A DNA stretch of 64,000 bases from assembly GCA_022340185.1 (NCBI GenBank), contig JAJDOK010000007.1, positions 33,884-97,883 of the forward strand, in the 5' to 3' direction. The DNA comes from Salaquimonas sp. (GTDB lineage: Bacteria; Pseudomonadota; Alphaproteobacteria; Rhizobiales; Rhizobiaceae). Positions 25,735 through 35,187 of this stretch are shown in pieces (the first letter of the stretch is position 1; every line of letters starts with the position of its first letter). The position numbers and the translations under genes were made by a program. Below the pieces are notes generated by a model that was given only the letters and a program-made list of their open reading frames with translations, made no database searches and had not been told where the DNA came from.

Positions 25735-26481
25735 TCAGCGGCGGTCGCCCATGAACTGCAGCAGGAACATGAACAGGTTGATGAAGTCGAGATAGAGCTT
25801 CAAGGCACCCATGATCGCCGTGCGGCCCATCATGGTTTCATCATTGGCGACGACATCATAGGTGTTCTTGATGCTCTGCGTATCCCATGCGGTCAGGCCG
25901 GCGAAGATCAGCACGCCGCCTACGGAGATGGCGAACTGCAGCGCCGAGGATTGCAGGAACAGATTGACCAGCATGGCAATGATGATGCCGAAAAGGCCCA
26001 TGATCAGGAAGGAGCCCATCGCCGACAAATCGCGCTTGGTGGTGTAACCATACAGACTGAGCGCGCCGAAGGCGGCGGCGGTCACGAAGAAGGTCTGGGT
26101 GATCGAGGTCGCCGTGTAGATGAGGAAGATCGACGACAGCGATACGCCGACCAGGGCGGAATAGATCCAGAAGGTCGCCTGCGCGGCGCCGACACTCATC
26201 GAATTGATGCGGAAGGACAGGAAGAAAACGAGCCCGAGCGGGGCGAAGATCACCACCCATTTCAGCGCGCTGGTGTAGATGGCGGTACCAAACGGGGTGA
26301 GCTGGCCGCCGCTATAGGCCATGTTGAAGGTGGCAAGCGCGGCCACGCCGGTCACGGCAAGCGCGATCGCCATGTAATTGTAGACCCGCAGCATGTAGCT
26401 GCGCAGGCCTTCGTCGATGTCGGTGCCCGCGCGGCTGGCCGTCGTGCCGAAGCGGGCCGGTTGATTGCGATAGTCAGCCAT
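25735..26481 (-). CDS. Bax inhibitor-1/YccA family membrane protein
   Basis: A 248-residue protein with seven hydrophobic helices, of the BI-1 family of calcium-leak-like channels. MADYRNQPARFGTTASRAGTDIDEGLRSYML is the typical alphaproteobacterial start (26481). An in-frame ATG at 26520 adds 13 basic residues. The C-terminal aspartates in AWDTQSIKNTYD and LYLDFINLFMFLL, which correspond to the pH-sensing di-aspartyl pair of BsYetJ, are present. It is single-gene, with its own terminator. Confidence 0.94.
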   Translation of the reverse strand: MADYRNQPARFGTTASRAGTDIDEGLRSYMLRVYNYMAIALAVTGVAALATFNMAYSGGQLTPFGTAIYTSALKWVVIFAPLGLVFFLSFRINSMSVGAAQATFWIYSALVGVSLSSIFLIYTATSITQTFFVTAAAFGALSLYGYTTKRDLSAMGSFLIMGLFGIIIAMLVNLFLQSSALQFAISVGGVLIFAGLTAWDTQSIKNTYDVVANDETMMGRTAIMGALKLYLDFINLFMFLLQFMGDRR

Positions 26482-26635
26482 AGGATTTTTCTCTCCGGTT
26501 CGCAAAAATCTCTTCTCCACGAGCGCAAACCCGCGGACACGCTTGCAATATGTGCATTTGACGCAAGGACAGCAAGGCCCAAATACCGAATCAACATTAC
26601 GAATCTGACAGAATCATCAGAGTTCGAAAAAAAGG

Positions 26636-29215
26636 TTAAAGTTCGCGGAGATAAGGCGCGGCCTTCTGGCCGAGGATCCGCCAGGTACCGGCAAGGCCGA
26701 GGCCGACCGTGACGGCCAGCGCCAGCGCGACGACGGCCAGCGCGGCCGCTGGGCTGAAGATCGCCGAAAAGCCCATGATCTCGGTGACGATATACCAGGC
26801 GGCGATGGCGCCTGCGGCAAGCGCGAAGAGCGCCGTGGCAAACCCGAGCAGGGCGAATTCGTAGACGAAGGTCCTGAGCAGCGCCGGTCTTGTCGCGCCG
26901 AGCGTCTTGAGCACAACGGCGTCATGGCCGCGGGCGCGGTTTCCCGCCGCAAGCGCGCCGGCCAGTACCAGTGCCGAAGCGATGAGCGCGATCGCCGAAG
27001 CCGCGCGGATCGCGGTTCCCAGTTGCGCGATGAGGCCGTTGATCATCTCCAGCGCGTCACGCACGCGCACCGAAGCGACCGACGGAAAATCCTTCGTGAT
27101 CTCGCGCATGATCGTGCCATCGCGGGCGGTATCGCCGTCACGCGATTTGGCACCTGGCGAAGGAATGGCGAGGGTGGCGAGATAGGTGTGCGGTGCGCCG
27201 GCAAAGGTGTTGGGCGAAAAGACCATGACAAAGTTGATGCCGAGCGATTCCCATTCGACATTTCTGAGGTTGGCGATCTTCACATGAATTGCGCGGCCGA
27301 GCACGTTGACGGTCAGTTCGTCACCGACTTTCAGGCCAAGTTCGCCGGCCTCTTCGGCGGAAAAGGAGACGAGCGGTTCGCCGGTATAGTCGGCCGGCCA
27401 CCATTCGCCCTCGGTAAGTGTGGCGTTTTCGGGTTTTTGCGCGGCATAGGTGATGCCGCGGTCGCCGCGCAGCACCCAGCCGCCGTTCTCGCCGACGGGA
27501 TAGTCTTCGGCGCGGATGCCCTTCAGCGTCACGATACGACCCCGCAGCATCGGCACGGCATCGAGCGTGCTGCCGGGTGCCAGTGCCTCGATGCGGTCCG
27601 AGAATTCGCCGATCTGCGATTTCGGGATGTCGAGGAAGAAGAAATCCGGCGCGCGGCGCGGCAGGTTGTCGGTCACCTGGCGGCGCAGGCTGCCGTCGAT
27701 CAGCGTCAACGCCACGATAAGTGCCAGACCGAGGCCGAGCGACAGGATGACCGGCCCGGTCAGTGCTCCGGGGCGGTGGATGTTGCCGATCGCCATGGCC
27801 CAGACAGTCGAACGCGGACGCGGCGCGCGCCGGGCAAGCCATTGCACACCGAGTGCGACGAGGCGCAGCAGAATGAAGGCGAATGTCATGGCGGCGATGA
27901 AGGTCAGTGCCAGCATGCGATTGTCGGAAAGGCCGATGGCAAGTGCCGCGAGCGCGGCAAGGCCGACGGCGATCATCGCCAGATAGGAAAAGCGCGGCAG
28001 GCGGTGCGCATCGAAGCCCGCCGAACGGAACAGCGAAGCGGCCTGGGTTTCGCGGGCGATCGCCAGCGGCCAGGCTGCGAAGACGAAGGCGGTCAGAATG
28101 CCGTAGGCCGCACCCAGGCCGAGGGCACCTGGAAAGACCGCATGGGCGGATGAGACCGGCAGCAGGCCGGCAAGCGCGCCACGCGCGGCAATTGGCATCA
28201 GCGCGCCCAGCACCAGACCGATGGCGATGCCGGCGAGTGCCAGCAGCAGGATCTGCGCCATGTAGAGCTCGAAGATGAAGCCACCTGACGCGCCGAGCGA
28301 TTTCAGCGTGGCGATAACGCCGCGCTTGGTGTCGAGATAGCCGCGCACCGAATTGGCGACACCGACCCCGCCGACGATGAGCGAGGTCAGTCCGACCAGG
28401 GTGAGGAACTGGGAAAAGCGTTCGATATTGCGCGACAGGGACGGGGCGGCATTCTCGCGCGAACGCACACGCCAGCCGATATCGGTGAAGTCGTGCTTGG
28501 CAGTATGGACAAAGCGTTTGACCGAGGCTCTGGAATCGTCATCGAGACGGACGGCATAGTTGGCGCGGAAGAGTGAGCCGGGCTGCATCAGGCCAGTTTT
28601 TTCGAGACCCTTCTGGGTGATCAGCACGCGGGGTCCGACGAGTAAGCCGTCGGACAGACGGTCGGGTTCGGCGGCAATCGCACCGGCAATGGTGAAGTGC
28701 TGCCCGCCGACGACCAGCGTGTCGCCTTTCTTCAGCGACAGCCTTTCGAGCAGCAGCGGATCGACCCAGGCCTGATCGTCGCCAGCGCGCGACAGGCCGA
28801 TGGGTCCTTCGGCATCGGTCAGATCACCATAAAGCGGATAGGAATCGTCGCCAGCCTTCAGTTCGACAAGTGTCTGGTCGGATCCGTCGGCGCGACGTGC
28901 CATGGCGCGCATGGTAACCGTTTCGGAAACGGAACCTTCTTTCTTGAGAAAGGCCATGGCTTGCTCGGGCGGGTGCTGCTGGACCATCGAGACGGCGACA
29001 TCGCCGCCAAGGATGGCGCGACCTTCATTGGCGATTCCCTCGGTGATCGAGCGGGCAACGGAATTGACGCCGGAGATGGCGCCGACACCAAGCGCGATGC
29101 AGGCGAGAAAGATGTAGAAACCCGACAGGCCGCCGCGCAGTTCACGCAGTGCAAGTTTGAAGGCGAGTGCCAGTCCCTGACCGTTTGGTGCCGATCCCGG
29201 CATGGCACTTGTCAT
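26636..29215 (-). CDS. ybbP: ABC transporter permease, YbbP-like (FtsX/MacB domains)
   Basis: An 859-residue inner-membrane permease with two FtsX-type four-helix units. The first has an N-terminal helix (about residues 29-50) and helices near 265-290, 315-340 and 365-390; two central helices follow near 430-480; the second has SLGLGLALIVALTLIDGSLRR and a C-terminal helix set. Large periplasmic domains lie between. ELRGGLSGFYIFLACIALGVGAISGVNS is the YbbP opening. Its start overlaps the ybbA stop as ATGA. YbbA-YbbP complexes belong to the MacB-type group that acts on lipids or envelope proteins; the substrate is not known here. Confidence 0.94.
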   Translation of the reverse strand: MTSAMPGSAPNGQGLALAFKLALRELRGGLSGFYIFLACIALGVGAISGVNSVARSITEGIANEGRAILGGDVAVSMVQQHPPEQAMAFLKKEGSVSETVTMRAMARRADGSDQTLVELKAGDDSYPLYGDLTDAEGPIGLSRAGDDQAWVDPLLLERLSLKKGDTLVVGGQHFTIAGAIAAEPDRLSDGLLVGPRVLITQKGLEKTGLMQPGSLFRANYAVRLDDDSRASVKRFVHTAKHDFTDIGWRVRSRENAAPSLSRNIERFSQFLTLVGLTSLIVGGVGVANSVRGYLDTKRGVIATLKSLGASGGFIFELYMAQILLLALAGIAIGLVLGALMPIAARGALAGLLPVSSAHAVFPGALGLGAAYGILTAFVFAAWPLAIARETQAASLFRSAGFDAHRLPRFSYLAMIAVGLAALAALAIGLSDNRMLALTFIAAMTFAFILLRLVALGVQWLARRAPRPRSTVWAMAIGNIHRPGALTGPVILSLGLGLALIVALTLIDGSLRRQVTDNLPRRAPDFFFLDIPKSQIGEFSDRIEALAPGSTLDAVPMLRGRIVTLKGIRAEDYPVGENGGWVLRGDRGITYAAQKPENATLTEGEWWPADYTGEPLVSFSAEEAGELGLKVGDELTVNVLGRAIHVKIANLRNVEWESLGINFVMVFSPNTFAGAPHTYLATLAIPSPGAKSRDGDTARDGTIMREITKDFPSVASVRVRDALEMINGLIAQLGTAIRAASAIALIASALVLAGALAAGNRARGHDAVVLKTLGATRPALLRTFVYEFALLGFATALFALAAGAIAAWYIVTEIMGFSAIFSPAAALAVVALALAVTVGLGLAGTWRILGQKAAPYLREL

Positions 29216-29931
29216 TGCGCCGGCACCGGCCGTGTTTCACCGGTGTCGATCCGGCCCGAGCGCATGCGCACCACCCGGCCGCAGCGTTCGGCAAGGCGTG
29301 TGTCATGGGTGACGAGCAGTAGCGTCATGCCGCGTTCGTGCTGCTTGGCGAAGAGCAGGTCGGCGATCTGGCGGCCGGTCTCGCCGTCGAGATTGCCGGT
29401 CGGCTCGTCGGCGACCAGAATGGCCGGATCGGGCACCAGCGCACGCGCCATGGCGACGCGCTGCTGTTCGCCACCGGAAAGCTGGCCGGGATAATGCGTC
29501 ATGCGTTCGCCCAGGCCCACCGCTTCCAGTTCGGCGGCGGCGCGGTCGAAGGCGTCGCGTTCGCCGGCGAGTTCGAGCGGCACGGCGACATTTTCGAGCG
29601 CTGTCATGTTGGCGATCAGGTGAAAGGACTGGAAGACGATGCCGACATTGCGGCCGCGAAAGGCGGCAAGCTGATCCTCGCCCATCGCGCCCAGTTCGCC
29701 GCCGGCGACCGAGACCGTGCCGGAGTCGGCACGCTCAAGGCCGGCGACGACCATCAGCAGGGTCGATTTGCCGGAACCTGAAGGACCCAGAATGGCGACA
29801 GACTCTCCGCGAACGACGGAAAAGGAGACGCCATCGAGGACATGGACGCGCGAGGCGCCCTCGCCCAGGGTCAAGTGAATGCCATCAAGATCGATTACAG
29901 GAGCAGGATCGGTGACAGGGGATTGCGGCAT
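29212..29931 (-). CDS. ybbA: ABC transporter ATP-binding protein, YbbA-like
   Basis: A 239-residue ATPase of the LolD/MacB type. Walker A GPSGSGKSTL lies near residue 49, then the Q-loop FQSFHLI, signature LSGGEQQRVAMARAL, Walker B AILVADEPTGNLD and H-loop VTHD. It overlaps ybbP by 4 bp and is divergent from the tesA-like esterase 127 bp away. The same three genes (tesA, ybbA, ybbP) are neighbours in E. coli, which supports a functional link. Confidence 0.96.
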   Translation of the reverse strand: MPQSPVTDPAPVIDLDGIHLTLGEGASRVHVLDGVSFSVVRGESVAILGPSGSGKSTLLMVVAGLERADSGTVSVAGGELGAMGEDQLAAFRGRNVGIVFQSFHLIANMTALENVAVPLELAGERDAFDRAAAELEAVGLGERMTHYPGQLSGGEQQRVAMARALVPDPAILVADEPTGNLDGETGRQIADLLFAKQHERGMTLLLVTHDTRLAERCGRVVRMRSGRIDTGETRPVPAQ

Positions 29932-30058
29932 AGGCGGGAGCGGCCCTGAGAAGGTTGCGGGAGGCAGCGAGGCGACCTAACTGTGATTCATGGCCCTGCC
30001 AAAAAATTGGCAAAGCCCGCGAAAGCGGCAAGGGTTTCGCCAATATGGAAGCTTGTAC

Positions 30059-30754
30059 ATGCGTTTCAAAGTCCGCAAGCCGGAAACTTTTTCCGAAAGT
30101 CTGTTTGCCGGCGCATGGCTGTTCGCCGTCCTGACGTCATTCATCCTTCTGTTCGCAGGACAGGCCAATGCCCGGGACAAGCCGGTCAAGCTGGTCGTGC
30201 TGGGCGACAGCCTCGTCGCCGGCTACGGGCTGGATCCCGGCCAGGCTTTCCCTGAAAAGCTGGAAGCTGCACTGCGCGCCAAGGGCTATCAGGTCGATGT
30301 GGTCAATGCCGGGGTTTCCGGCGACACCAGTGCCGGAGGGCTGGAACGGCTCGACTGGTCGGTTCCCGAAGACAGTGAAGCGGCAATTGTCGAACTCGGT
30401 GCCAACGACGCCCTGCGCGGGATCGACCCGCAAACTACCCACAAGAATCTCGATGCCATTATCGGACGGCTCAAGGCACGTGGCATCACGGTCCTGCTCG
30501 CCGGCATGCTGGCGCCGCCCAATATGGGGCCGGATTACGAGGCGGCGTTCGACCCGATCTATGGCGATCTGGCGAAGGCGCATGACGTGGCGCTCTACCC
30601 GTTCTTTCTCGACGGTGTGGCGGCGCAAAAGTCACTCAACCAGGCCGACGGCATGCATCCCAATCCGGCCGGAGTCGATGTCATCGTGGCGCGGTTTCTG
30701 CCCGCTGCGGAAAAGCTCGTTCAACAGGCCGGAAAAAACGCAGGCGAGAAATAG
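30059..30754 (+). CDS. tesA: Arylesterase / acyl-CoA thioesterase I, TesA-like (SGNH hydrolase)
   Basis: A 231-residue exported SGNH hydrolase. The signal anchor is residues 18-37, ending GQANA; the mature enzyme starts near RDKPVK. Block I VLGDSLVAGYG has the nucleophile Ser51. NAGVSGDTSAGGLERLDW gives the block II glycine, ELGANDALRG the block III Asn, and DGMHPNPAG the catalytic Asp-His. ATG 30059 is preferred over 29990 because the extension is not signal-like. It faces ybbA-ybbP divergently. Confidence 0.94.
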   Translation: MRFKVRKPETFSESLFAGAWLFAVLTSFILLFAGQANARDKPVKLVVLGDSLVAGYGLDPGQAFPEKLEAALRAKGYQVDVVNAGVSGDTSAGGLERLDWSVPEDSEAAIVELGANDALRGIDPQTTHKNLDAIIGRLKARGITVLLAGMLAPPNMGPDYEAAFDPIYGDLAKAHDVALYPFFLDGVAAQKSLNQADGMHPNPAGVDVIVARFLPAAEKLVQQAGKNAGEK

Positions 30755-30779
30755 CGCTTGCTACCCGCCCAAACGCGTG

Positions 30780-30799
30780 ATTCCCTGAATTCAGGGAAT
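30780..30799. promoter_or_regulatory. 20-bp perfect palindrome upstream of thpR
   Basis: ATTCCCTGAATTCAGGGAAT is fully self-complementary and lies 25 bp after the tesA stop and 19 bp before the thpR start. There is no loop and no T-run, so it suits a dimeric protein's operator better than a terminator. No known regulator motif is recognised. Confidence 0.5.
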
Positions 30800-30818
30800 G
30801 TGATTCGAGGTGATGGCG

Positions 30819-31403
30819 ATGCCCAGACTGTTCACGGCGCTCGAGATTCCTCCCGATATCGCGATATCCCTGTCGCTGCTGCGCGGCGGTCTGCCGGGCG
30901 CGCGCTGGATCGATCCGGAAAACTACCACCTCACCTTGCGCTTTATCGGCGATATCGACGGGCGTACCGCTGATGAGGTCGCCGCCGCCCTGTCACGGGT
31001 CGAGCGGGCATCCTTCGAGATGCGCCTGCGCGGTCTCGATGCCTTCGGCGGCAACAAGCCCCATTCGGTTTTCGCCGGCATCGATGCAGGACCGGCGCTC
31101 TATGAACTGCAATCGGAACTGGAACGGCGAATGCAGCGCATCGGGCTCAGGGCGGAGGGCAGGCGCTTCACGCCGCATGTGACACTGGCGCGGCTCAGGA
31201 ACGTCAAGGGTTTCGATGTCGCCAACTATCTCTCACTGCGCGGCAATTTCTCGACCATGCCGTTCAGGGTCGAACGCTTCGTGCTGTTTTCGTCGAAGGA
31301 TTCGGTCGGCGGTGGGCCCTATATCGCGGAAGAGACCTATCCGCTGGCCGGTCGCGGCCAGGCGAGGCCCGAGCAGTGGCACGGCCAGCCGGCGCTTTCC
31401 TGA
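30819..31403 (+). CDS. thpR: RNA 2',3'-cyclic phosphodiesterase (2'-5' RNA ligase family)
   Basis: A 194-residue two-histidine phosphoesterase. The paired HxTx motifs are HLTL near residue 37 and HVTL near 121. MPRLFTALEIPPDIA and ENYHLTLRFIGDI are typical ThpR features, as is the closing SRGGG-like segment SSKDSVGGGPYIAEETYPL. The start at ATG 30819 is favoured because GAGG at 30807 is correctly spaced; GTG 30810 and ATG 30813 are in-frame alternatives. Confidence 0.92.
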   Translation: MPRLFTALEIPPDIAISLSLLRGGLPGARWIDPENYHLTLRFIGDIDGRTADEVAAALSRVERASFEMRLRGLDAFGGNKPHSVFAGIDAGPALYELQSELERRMQRIGLRAEGRRFTPHVTLARLRNVKGFDVANYLSLRGNFSTMPFRVERFVLFSSKDSVGGGPYIAEETYPLAGRGQARPEQWHGQPALS

Positions 31404-31460
31404 CTCGCCCACGGCCTGAAATGCCAATGGCCTGATTTGCCCGCTGACGCATCTGTCATA

Positions 31461-31496
31461 GACTGGCACCGGGACTGGCACCGGGACTGGCACCGG
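31461..31496 (+). repeat. Three perfect tandem copies of a 12-bp unit
   Basis: GACTGGCACCGG is repeated three times without change, ending 13 bp before the start of the pterin dehydratase gene and directly adjoining its ribosome-binding site AGGGAG. Copy number change by slippage would alter the 5' UTR but not the reading frame of any known gene. Confidence 0.85.
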
Positions 31497-31509
31497 AGGG
31501 AGAATCGGC

Positions 31510-31800
31510 ATGGCGCAGAAGCTTGAAGGCATGGAGCGCGAGAAGGCTTTGGCCTCGCTGGATCACTGGGAAGTGGTGGAAGGTCGCGACGCCATCCGTC
31601 GTGTGTTCGTTTTCAAGAATTTCAACGAGGCCTTCGGCTTCATGAGCCGGGTGGCGCTTTACGCCGAAAAGCTCGATCACCATCCGGAGTGGTCGAATGT
31701 CTACAAGACCGTCGACGTGACGCTGTCGACGCATTCGGCGGGCGGCCTGACCGAACTCGATATCAAGATGGCCCGCTTCATGGACAAGGCGGCTGATTAG
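31510..31800 (+). CDS. phhB: Pterin-4-alpha-carbinolamine dehydratase
   Basis: A 96-residue PCD/DCoH enzyme that recycles 4a-hydroxytetrahydropterin. The diagnostic motif [13 protein letters not shown] (E-x3-HHP-x-W-x3-Y) lies at residues about 53-65, followed by [21 protein letters not shown]. No phenylalanine hydroxylase gene is in view; in many alphaproteobacteria PCD serves molybdopterin or pterin recycling independently. AGGGAG precedes the ATG. Confidence 0.95.
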   Translation: MAQKLEGMEREKALASLDHWEVVEGRDAIRRVFVFKNFNEAFGFMSRVALYAEKLDHHPEWSNVYKTVDVTLSTHSAGGLTELDIKMARFMDKAAD

Positions 31801-31883
31801 CCGGCTAATCCGGTTTTTCTTGCGCGCAGATACCCTAATCCCCATGTTCAATAGACATGGGACAGTGGCTCCGGGAGGCTGTC

Positions 31884-32276
31884 ATGGACAAGGTGCTGAT
31901 CGGTGAAATCCTCGGGCCGGAAACAGATGAGGAAAAGACGGCGCAGCGCGAGGAGCGCGTGCGCAACGGTTTCTGGCGGACCTTTGCCAAGGCGGCGCGG
32001 CGCATTCCGTTCGTCGAGGATCTGGTGGCGGCCTATTATTGCGCGCTCGATCCCGAAACGCCGCATCGCACACGCGCCATTCTGCTGGCCGCACTCGCCT
32101 ATTTCGTGCTGCCGACCGATTTCGTTCCCGACTTCATCGCCGGTTTCGGTTTTACCGACGACATGGCCGTGCTGGCCGCCGCGCTGAGTGCGGTGCGCAA
32201 CAGGATGAAGCCGGTGCATTATGAAGCGGCAAAACGCGCGCTGGCCGATCCCGACGCGCAGAAGGACAAGGGCTGA
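31884..32276 (+). CDS. DUF1232 (YkvA) family protein
   Basis: A 130-residue protein with the DUF1232 core TRAILLAALAYFVLPTDFVPDFIAGFGFTDDMAVLAAAL, containing one or two hydrophobic segments. ATG 31884 follows GGGAGG with ideal spacing; an upstream in-frame ATG at 31857 lacks this. The family is widespread, membrane-associated and of unknown function. Confidence 0.9.
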   Translation: MDKVLIGEILGPETDEEKTAQREERVRNGFWRTFAKAARRIPFVEDLVAAYYCALDPETPHRTRAILLAALAYFVLPTDFVPDFIAGFGFTDDMAVLAAALSAVRNRMKPVHYEAAKRALADPDAQKDKG

Positions 32277-32355
32277 GGCCGGAATCCTGCGTCGATTGGA
32301 CACGAATCGGCAAAGCGGCTAATTCCTGCTGGATCATTCCGGGCGCAAGGAAGCC

Positions 32356-32955
32356 ATGAAGAATCCGGGGAATCCGGGCGCGAGCCTGCGCGGCTATTTC
32401 GGCATCGGCGTCGAAGGCGCGTCCAAGCCGATGAATTTCGGCAATCTGGCGCGTTCGGCGCACGGTTTCGGCGCGAGCTTCGTCTTCACCGTGGCGCCGG
32501 CGCGCACCATCGCCGCGCCGCCTTCCGACACCAGCCGTTCGCACGAGCATCTGCCCTGGTATTCCTGTGCAAGTGTGGAAGAATTGCGCCTGCCGGATGA
32601 TTGCCGGCTGGTGGGGGTGGAGCTCATCGACGAGGCGATCGACCTGCCCTCCTTCCGCCATCCGGCGAGGGCTGCCTATGTGCTTGGGCCCGAAGGCGGC
32701 TCGCTTTCACCCGAAATGATGGCCAGATGCGAATTCGTGGTGAAGATCCCGATGGCGTTCTGCATCAATGTGGCGATGGCGGGCGTGGTGGTGATGTATG
32801 ACCGGATGATCAGCCTCGGCCGCTTTGCCGAACGCCCGGTCAGGGCCGGCGGGCCGACCGAGGCGCTGGCCGTCCATGTCCATGGCAAGCCGGTCTATTC
32901 GGGCGGCAAGCGCGTCGTGCCGGGCGGCAGGGAAAAGGATCGATTGAAAAAATGA
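32356..32955 (+). CDS. SpoU/TrmH family RNA methyltransferase
   Basis: A 199-residue SPOUT methyltransferase expected to 2'-O-methylate tRNA or rRNA. Motif 1 is MNFGNLARSAHGFGA with the conserved Asn and Arg, motif 2 AAYVLGPEGGSLSPEM, and motif 3 IPMAFCINVAMAGVVVMYDR, which forms the trefoil knot. Motif 3 has CINVAMA where TrmH and TrmL have SLNVSVA, so the catalytic-serine region differs and the target is unclear. There is no N-terminal RNA-binding extension. AAGGA precedes the start. Confidence 0.87.
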   Translation: MKNPGNPGASLRGYFGIGVEGASKPMNFGNLARSAHGFGASFVFTVAPARTIAAPPSDTSRSHEHLPWYSCASVEELRLPDDCRLVGVELIDEAIDLPSFRHPARAAYVLGPEGGSLSPEMMARCEFVVKIPMAFCINVAMAGVVVMYDRMISLGRFAERPVRAGGPTEALAVHVHGKPVYSGGKRVVPGGREKDRLKK

Positions 32956-33225
32956 CCGCCGTCATGCGTCACAATGTCGGGCAAGCAGGTCAAACTCTTG
33001 CCCATTTTCTGGATCAGGCAGAATGAAGGGGACGCTGGCCGTTCGATCCCGATGAAGCCAGCGGCAATCGGCTTTTTCTCAAATTGTTCACGCTTTGGTA
33101 ACGGGGCATAAAGCAATTTGGACAAGCCAAAACGGGTGAATCGGGGATTTCGTTTCTCGGCGATGCCAATGGCCCGCGGACAATGTACCCCCGGTTGCAC
33201 GGATGAATATCGGAACGGGCAGGAT

Positions 33226-33744
33226 ATGATGAAGAAGAGCACATTCGTAATGGCGCTGGCCCTTGCCGCATCGACCAGTGTCGCGGTGACCGGCGTGGCT
33301 TATGCGCAGGCAGCGACGCGGATCAAGCAGAACAATGCCTGGGGCTCCTATTCGCATCAGGGCGACACCGGCAAGATATGCTACATCCTGTCGATGCCTA
33401 CCGAAAAGGAGCCTTCCGACCGCGATCACGGCGACGTTTTCTTCATGCTGGCACAGCATCCCGGCCAGAGCGACACGCTGGAGCCGCAGTTCAAGGTCGG
33501 TTACGCGTTCAAGGACAATTCCACCGTCGTACTCGATATTGACGGCAGGAAGTTCAAGATGTTCACGCGCGGACAGAATGCCTGGATGGAAAACCCGGCG
33601 GAAGATACGATTGTCGTCGATGCGATGAAGGCAGGGCGTTCGATGTCGCTCAGCGCGGAGTCGCGGCGTGGTACGCAGACCCACTACGTTTACTCGCTTT
33701 CCGGCGTGACGGCTTCGCTCGGCGATATCTCGCAGTGTCAATAA
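33226..33744 (+). CDS. Invasion-associated locus B (IalB)-like protein
   Basis: A 172-residue exported protein. The signal peptide of about 29 residues ends GVAYAQA. The mature part has the IalB pattern NNAWGSYSHQGDTGKICYILSMPTEKEPS and SKDxST-like YAFKDNSTVVLDIDGRKFKMFTRGQNAWMENPAEDTIVVDAMKAGRSM. IalB was named in Bartonella, but the family is general in Hyphomicrobiales and its role in the envelope is not settled. ATG 33226 is used; the frame opens upstream at 33118 without signal-like features. Confidence 0.87.
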   Translation: MMKKSTFVMALALAASTSVAVTGVAYAQAATRIKQNNAWGSYSHQGDTGKICYILSMPTEKEPSDRDHGDVFFMLAQHPGQSDTLEPQFKVGYAFKDNSTVVLDIDGRKFKMFTRGQNAWMENPAEDTIVVDAMKAGRSMSLSAESRRGTQTHYVYSLSGVTASLGDISQCQ

Positions 33745-33947
33745 GGGCTTGAGCCAGCAAGTCCGGACCAACGGGCTGACATCGGGATTTTCGGCGGCTG
33801 CGGCCAACAGGGGGGCAGGGATGATTTTGTCCCGCCCTTGCACTTTTGGGGCCGTGTGTTATGGGCTGCCGCTCCCCATCCTGTTGGATGAAACGCGCGC
33901 CGGAACTGGTATTGAACAGCGCGCGTTCGCGATCCGGTACCCGATTC

Positions 33948-35171
33948 ATGCCGCAAACAATAGACCTGACCGACCCACAGACCCGTGCCAGAATCTCGCC
34001 GGTGCGAAATGAGCGCGCGCCGCTGATCGGCCTGTCGAAAAAGGCGCTGGCGGTGACGCTTGTCGAGGCCGGCGTGCCGGTCAAGCAGGCACGCATGCGT
34101 GCTTCGCAGCTCTGGCACTGGCTCTATGTGCGCGGCGTTTCCGATTTCGACGCGATGAGCAACATCTCGCGCGATTTGCGCGCCATGCTGGCGGAAAAGT
34201 TCACCATCGCACGCCCCGAGATCACAGCCGAACAGGTCTCGCAGGACGGCACGCGCAAATGGCTGATGCGGTTTCCCTCGCGCGGCGCCGGCAAGCCGGT
34301 CGAGGTCGAGACGGTCTACATCCCCGAGGAAGGGCGCGGCACGCTATGCGTTTCGAGCCAGGTCGGCTGCACACTGACCTGCTCGTTCTGCCACACCGGC
34401 ACGCAGAAGCTGGTGCGCAATCTCACTTCGGAAGAGATTCTGGCGCAATTGCTGGTCGCACGCGACCGGCTCGGCGATTTTCCGGGCGCCGAAACGCAAC
34501 TCGGCGCCATCGTGCCGTCGGAAGGCCGCAAGGTCTCCAACCTCGTCATGATGGGCATGGGCGAGCCGCTCTACAATTTCGAGGCGGTGAAGGAAGCGCT
34601 GCTGATCGCGTCGGACGGCGACGGGCTGAGCCTGTCGAAACGGCGGATCACCCTGTCGACTTCCGGCGTGGTGCCGAATATCTACCGTGCCGGCGAAGAA
34701 ATCGGCGTGATGCTGGCAATTTCGCTGCATGCGGTGAACGATAAATTGCGCGACGAACTGGTGCCGATCAACAAGAAGTATCCTCTCAAGGAGCTGATGC
34801 AGGCCTGTCGCGACTATCCAGGCCTGTCCAATGCGCGGCGCATCACCTTCGAATATGTGATGCTGAAGGGGGTCAATGATTCACTCGCCGATGCGCGCGA
34901 ACTGGTGCGGCTGCTGAAAGGCATCCCGGCCAAGATCAATCTGATCCCGTTCAATCCCTGGCCCGGCTCGAACTATGAATGTTCAGATTGGGAGACAATC
35001 GAGCGTTTCGCCGATTTCATCAACGACAATGGCTATGCCTCACCGATCCGCACGCCACGCGGGCGGGATATCCTGGCGGCCTGCGGCCAGCTCAAATCGC
35101 AATCCGAGCGGCTGAAGAAAACCGACCGGCTTGCGCTGGAAGCCATGATGATCGCCGGGCACGGCGAATAG
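33948..35171 (+). CDS. rlmN: 23S rRNA/tRNA adenine-C2 methyltransferase RlmN
   Basis: A 407-residue radical-SAM enzyme that methylates A2503 of 23S rRNA and A37 of some tRNAs. The cluster motif CxxxCxxC is seen as CTLTCSFC near residue 140, preceded by TLCVSSQVG. The second catalytic cysteine is in [10 protein letters not shown] near 380. [16 protein letters not shown] and [13 protein letters not shown] are typical. [11 protein letters not shown] at 33948 is a plausible start; earlier in-frame codons to 33846 add no conserved sequence. Confidence 0.96.
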   Translation: MPQTIDLTDPQTRARISPVRNERAPLIGLSKKALAVTLVEAGVPVKQARMRASQLWHWLYVRGVSDFDAMSNISRDLRAMLAEKFTIARPEITAEQVSQDGTRKWLMRFPSRGAGKPVEVETVYIPEEGRGTLCVSSQVGCTLTCSFCHTGTQKLVRNLTSEEILAQLLVARDRLGDFPGAETQLGAIVPSEGRKVSNLVMMGMGEPLYNFEAVKEALLIASDGDGLSLSKRRITLSTSGVVPNIYRAGEEIGVMLAISLHAVNDKLRDELVPINKKYPLKELMQACRDYPGLSNARRITFEYVMLKGVNDSLADARELVRLLKGIPAKINLIPFNPWPGSNYECSDWETIERFADFINDNGYASPIRTPRGRDILAACGQLKSQSERLKKTDRLALEAMMIAGHGE

Positions 35172-35187
35172 CCTGGATACGGACGGG

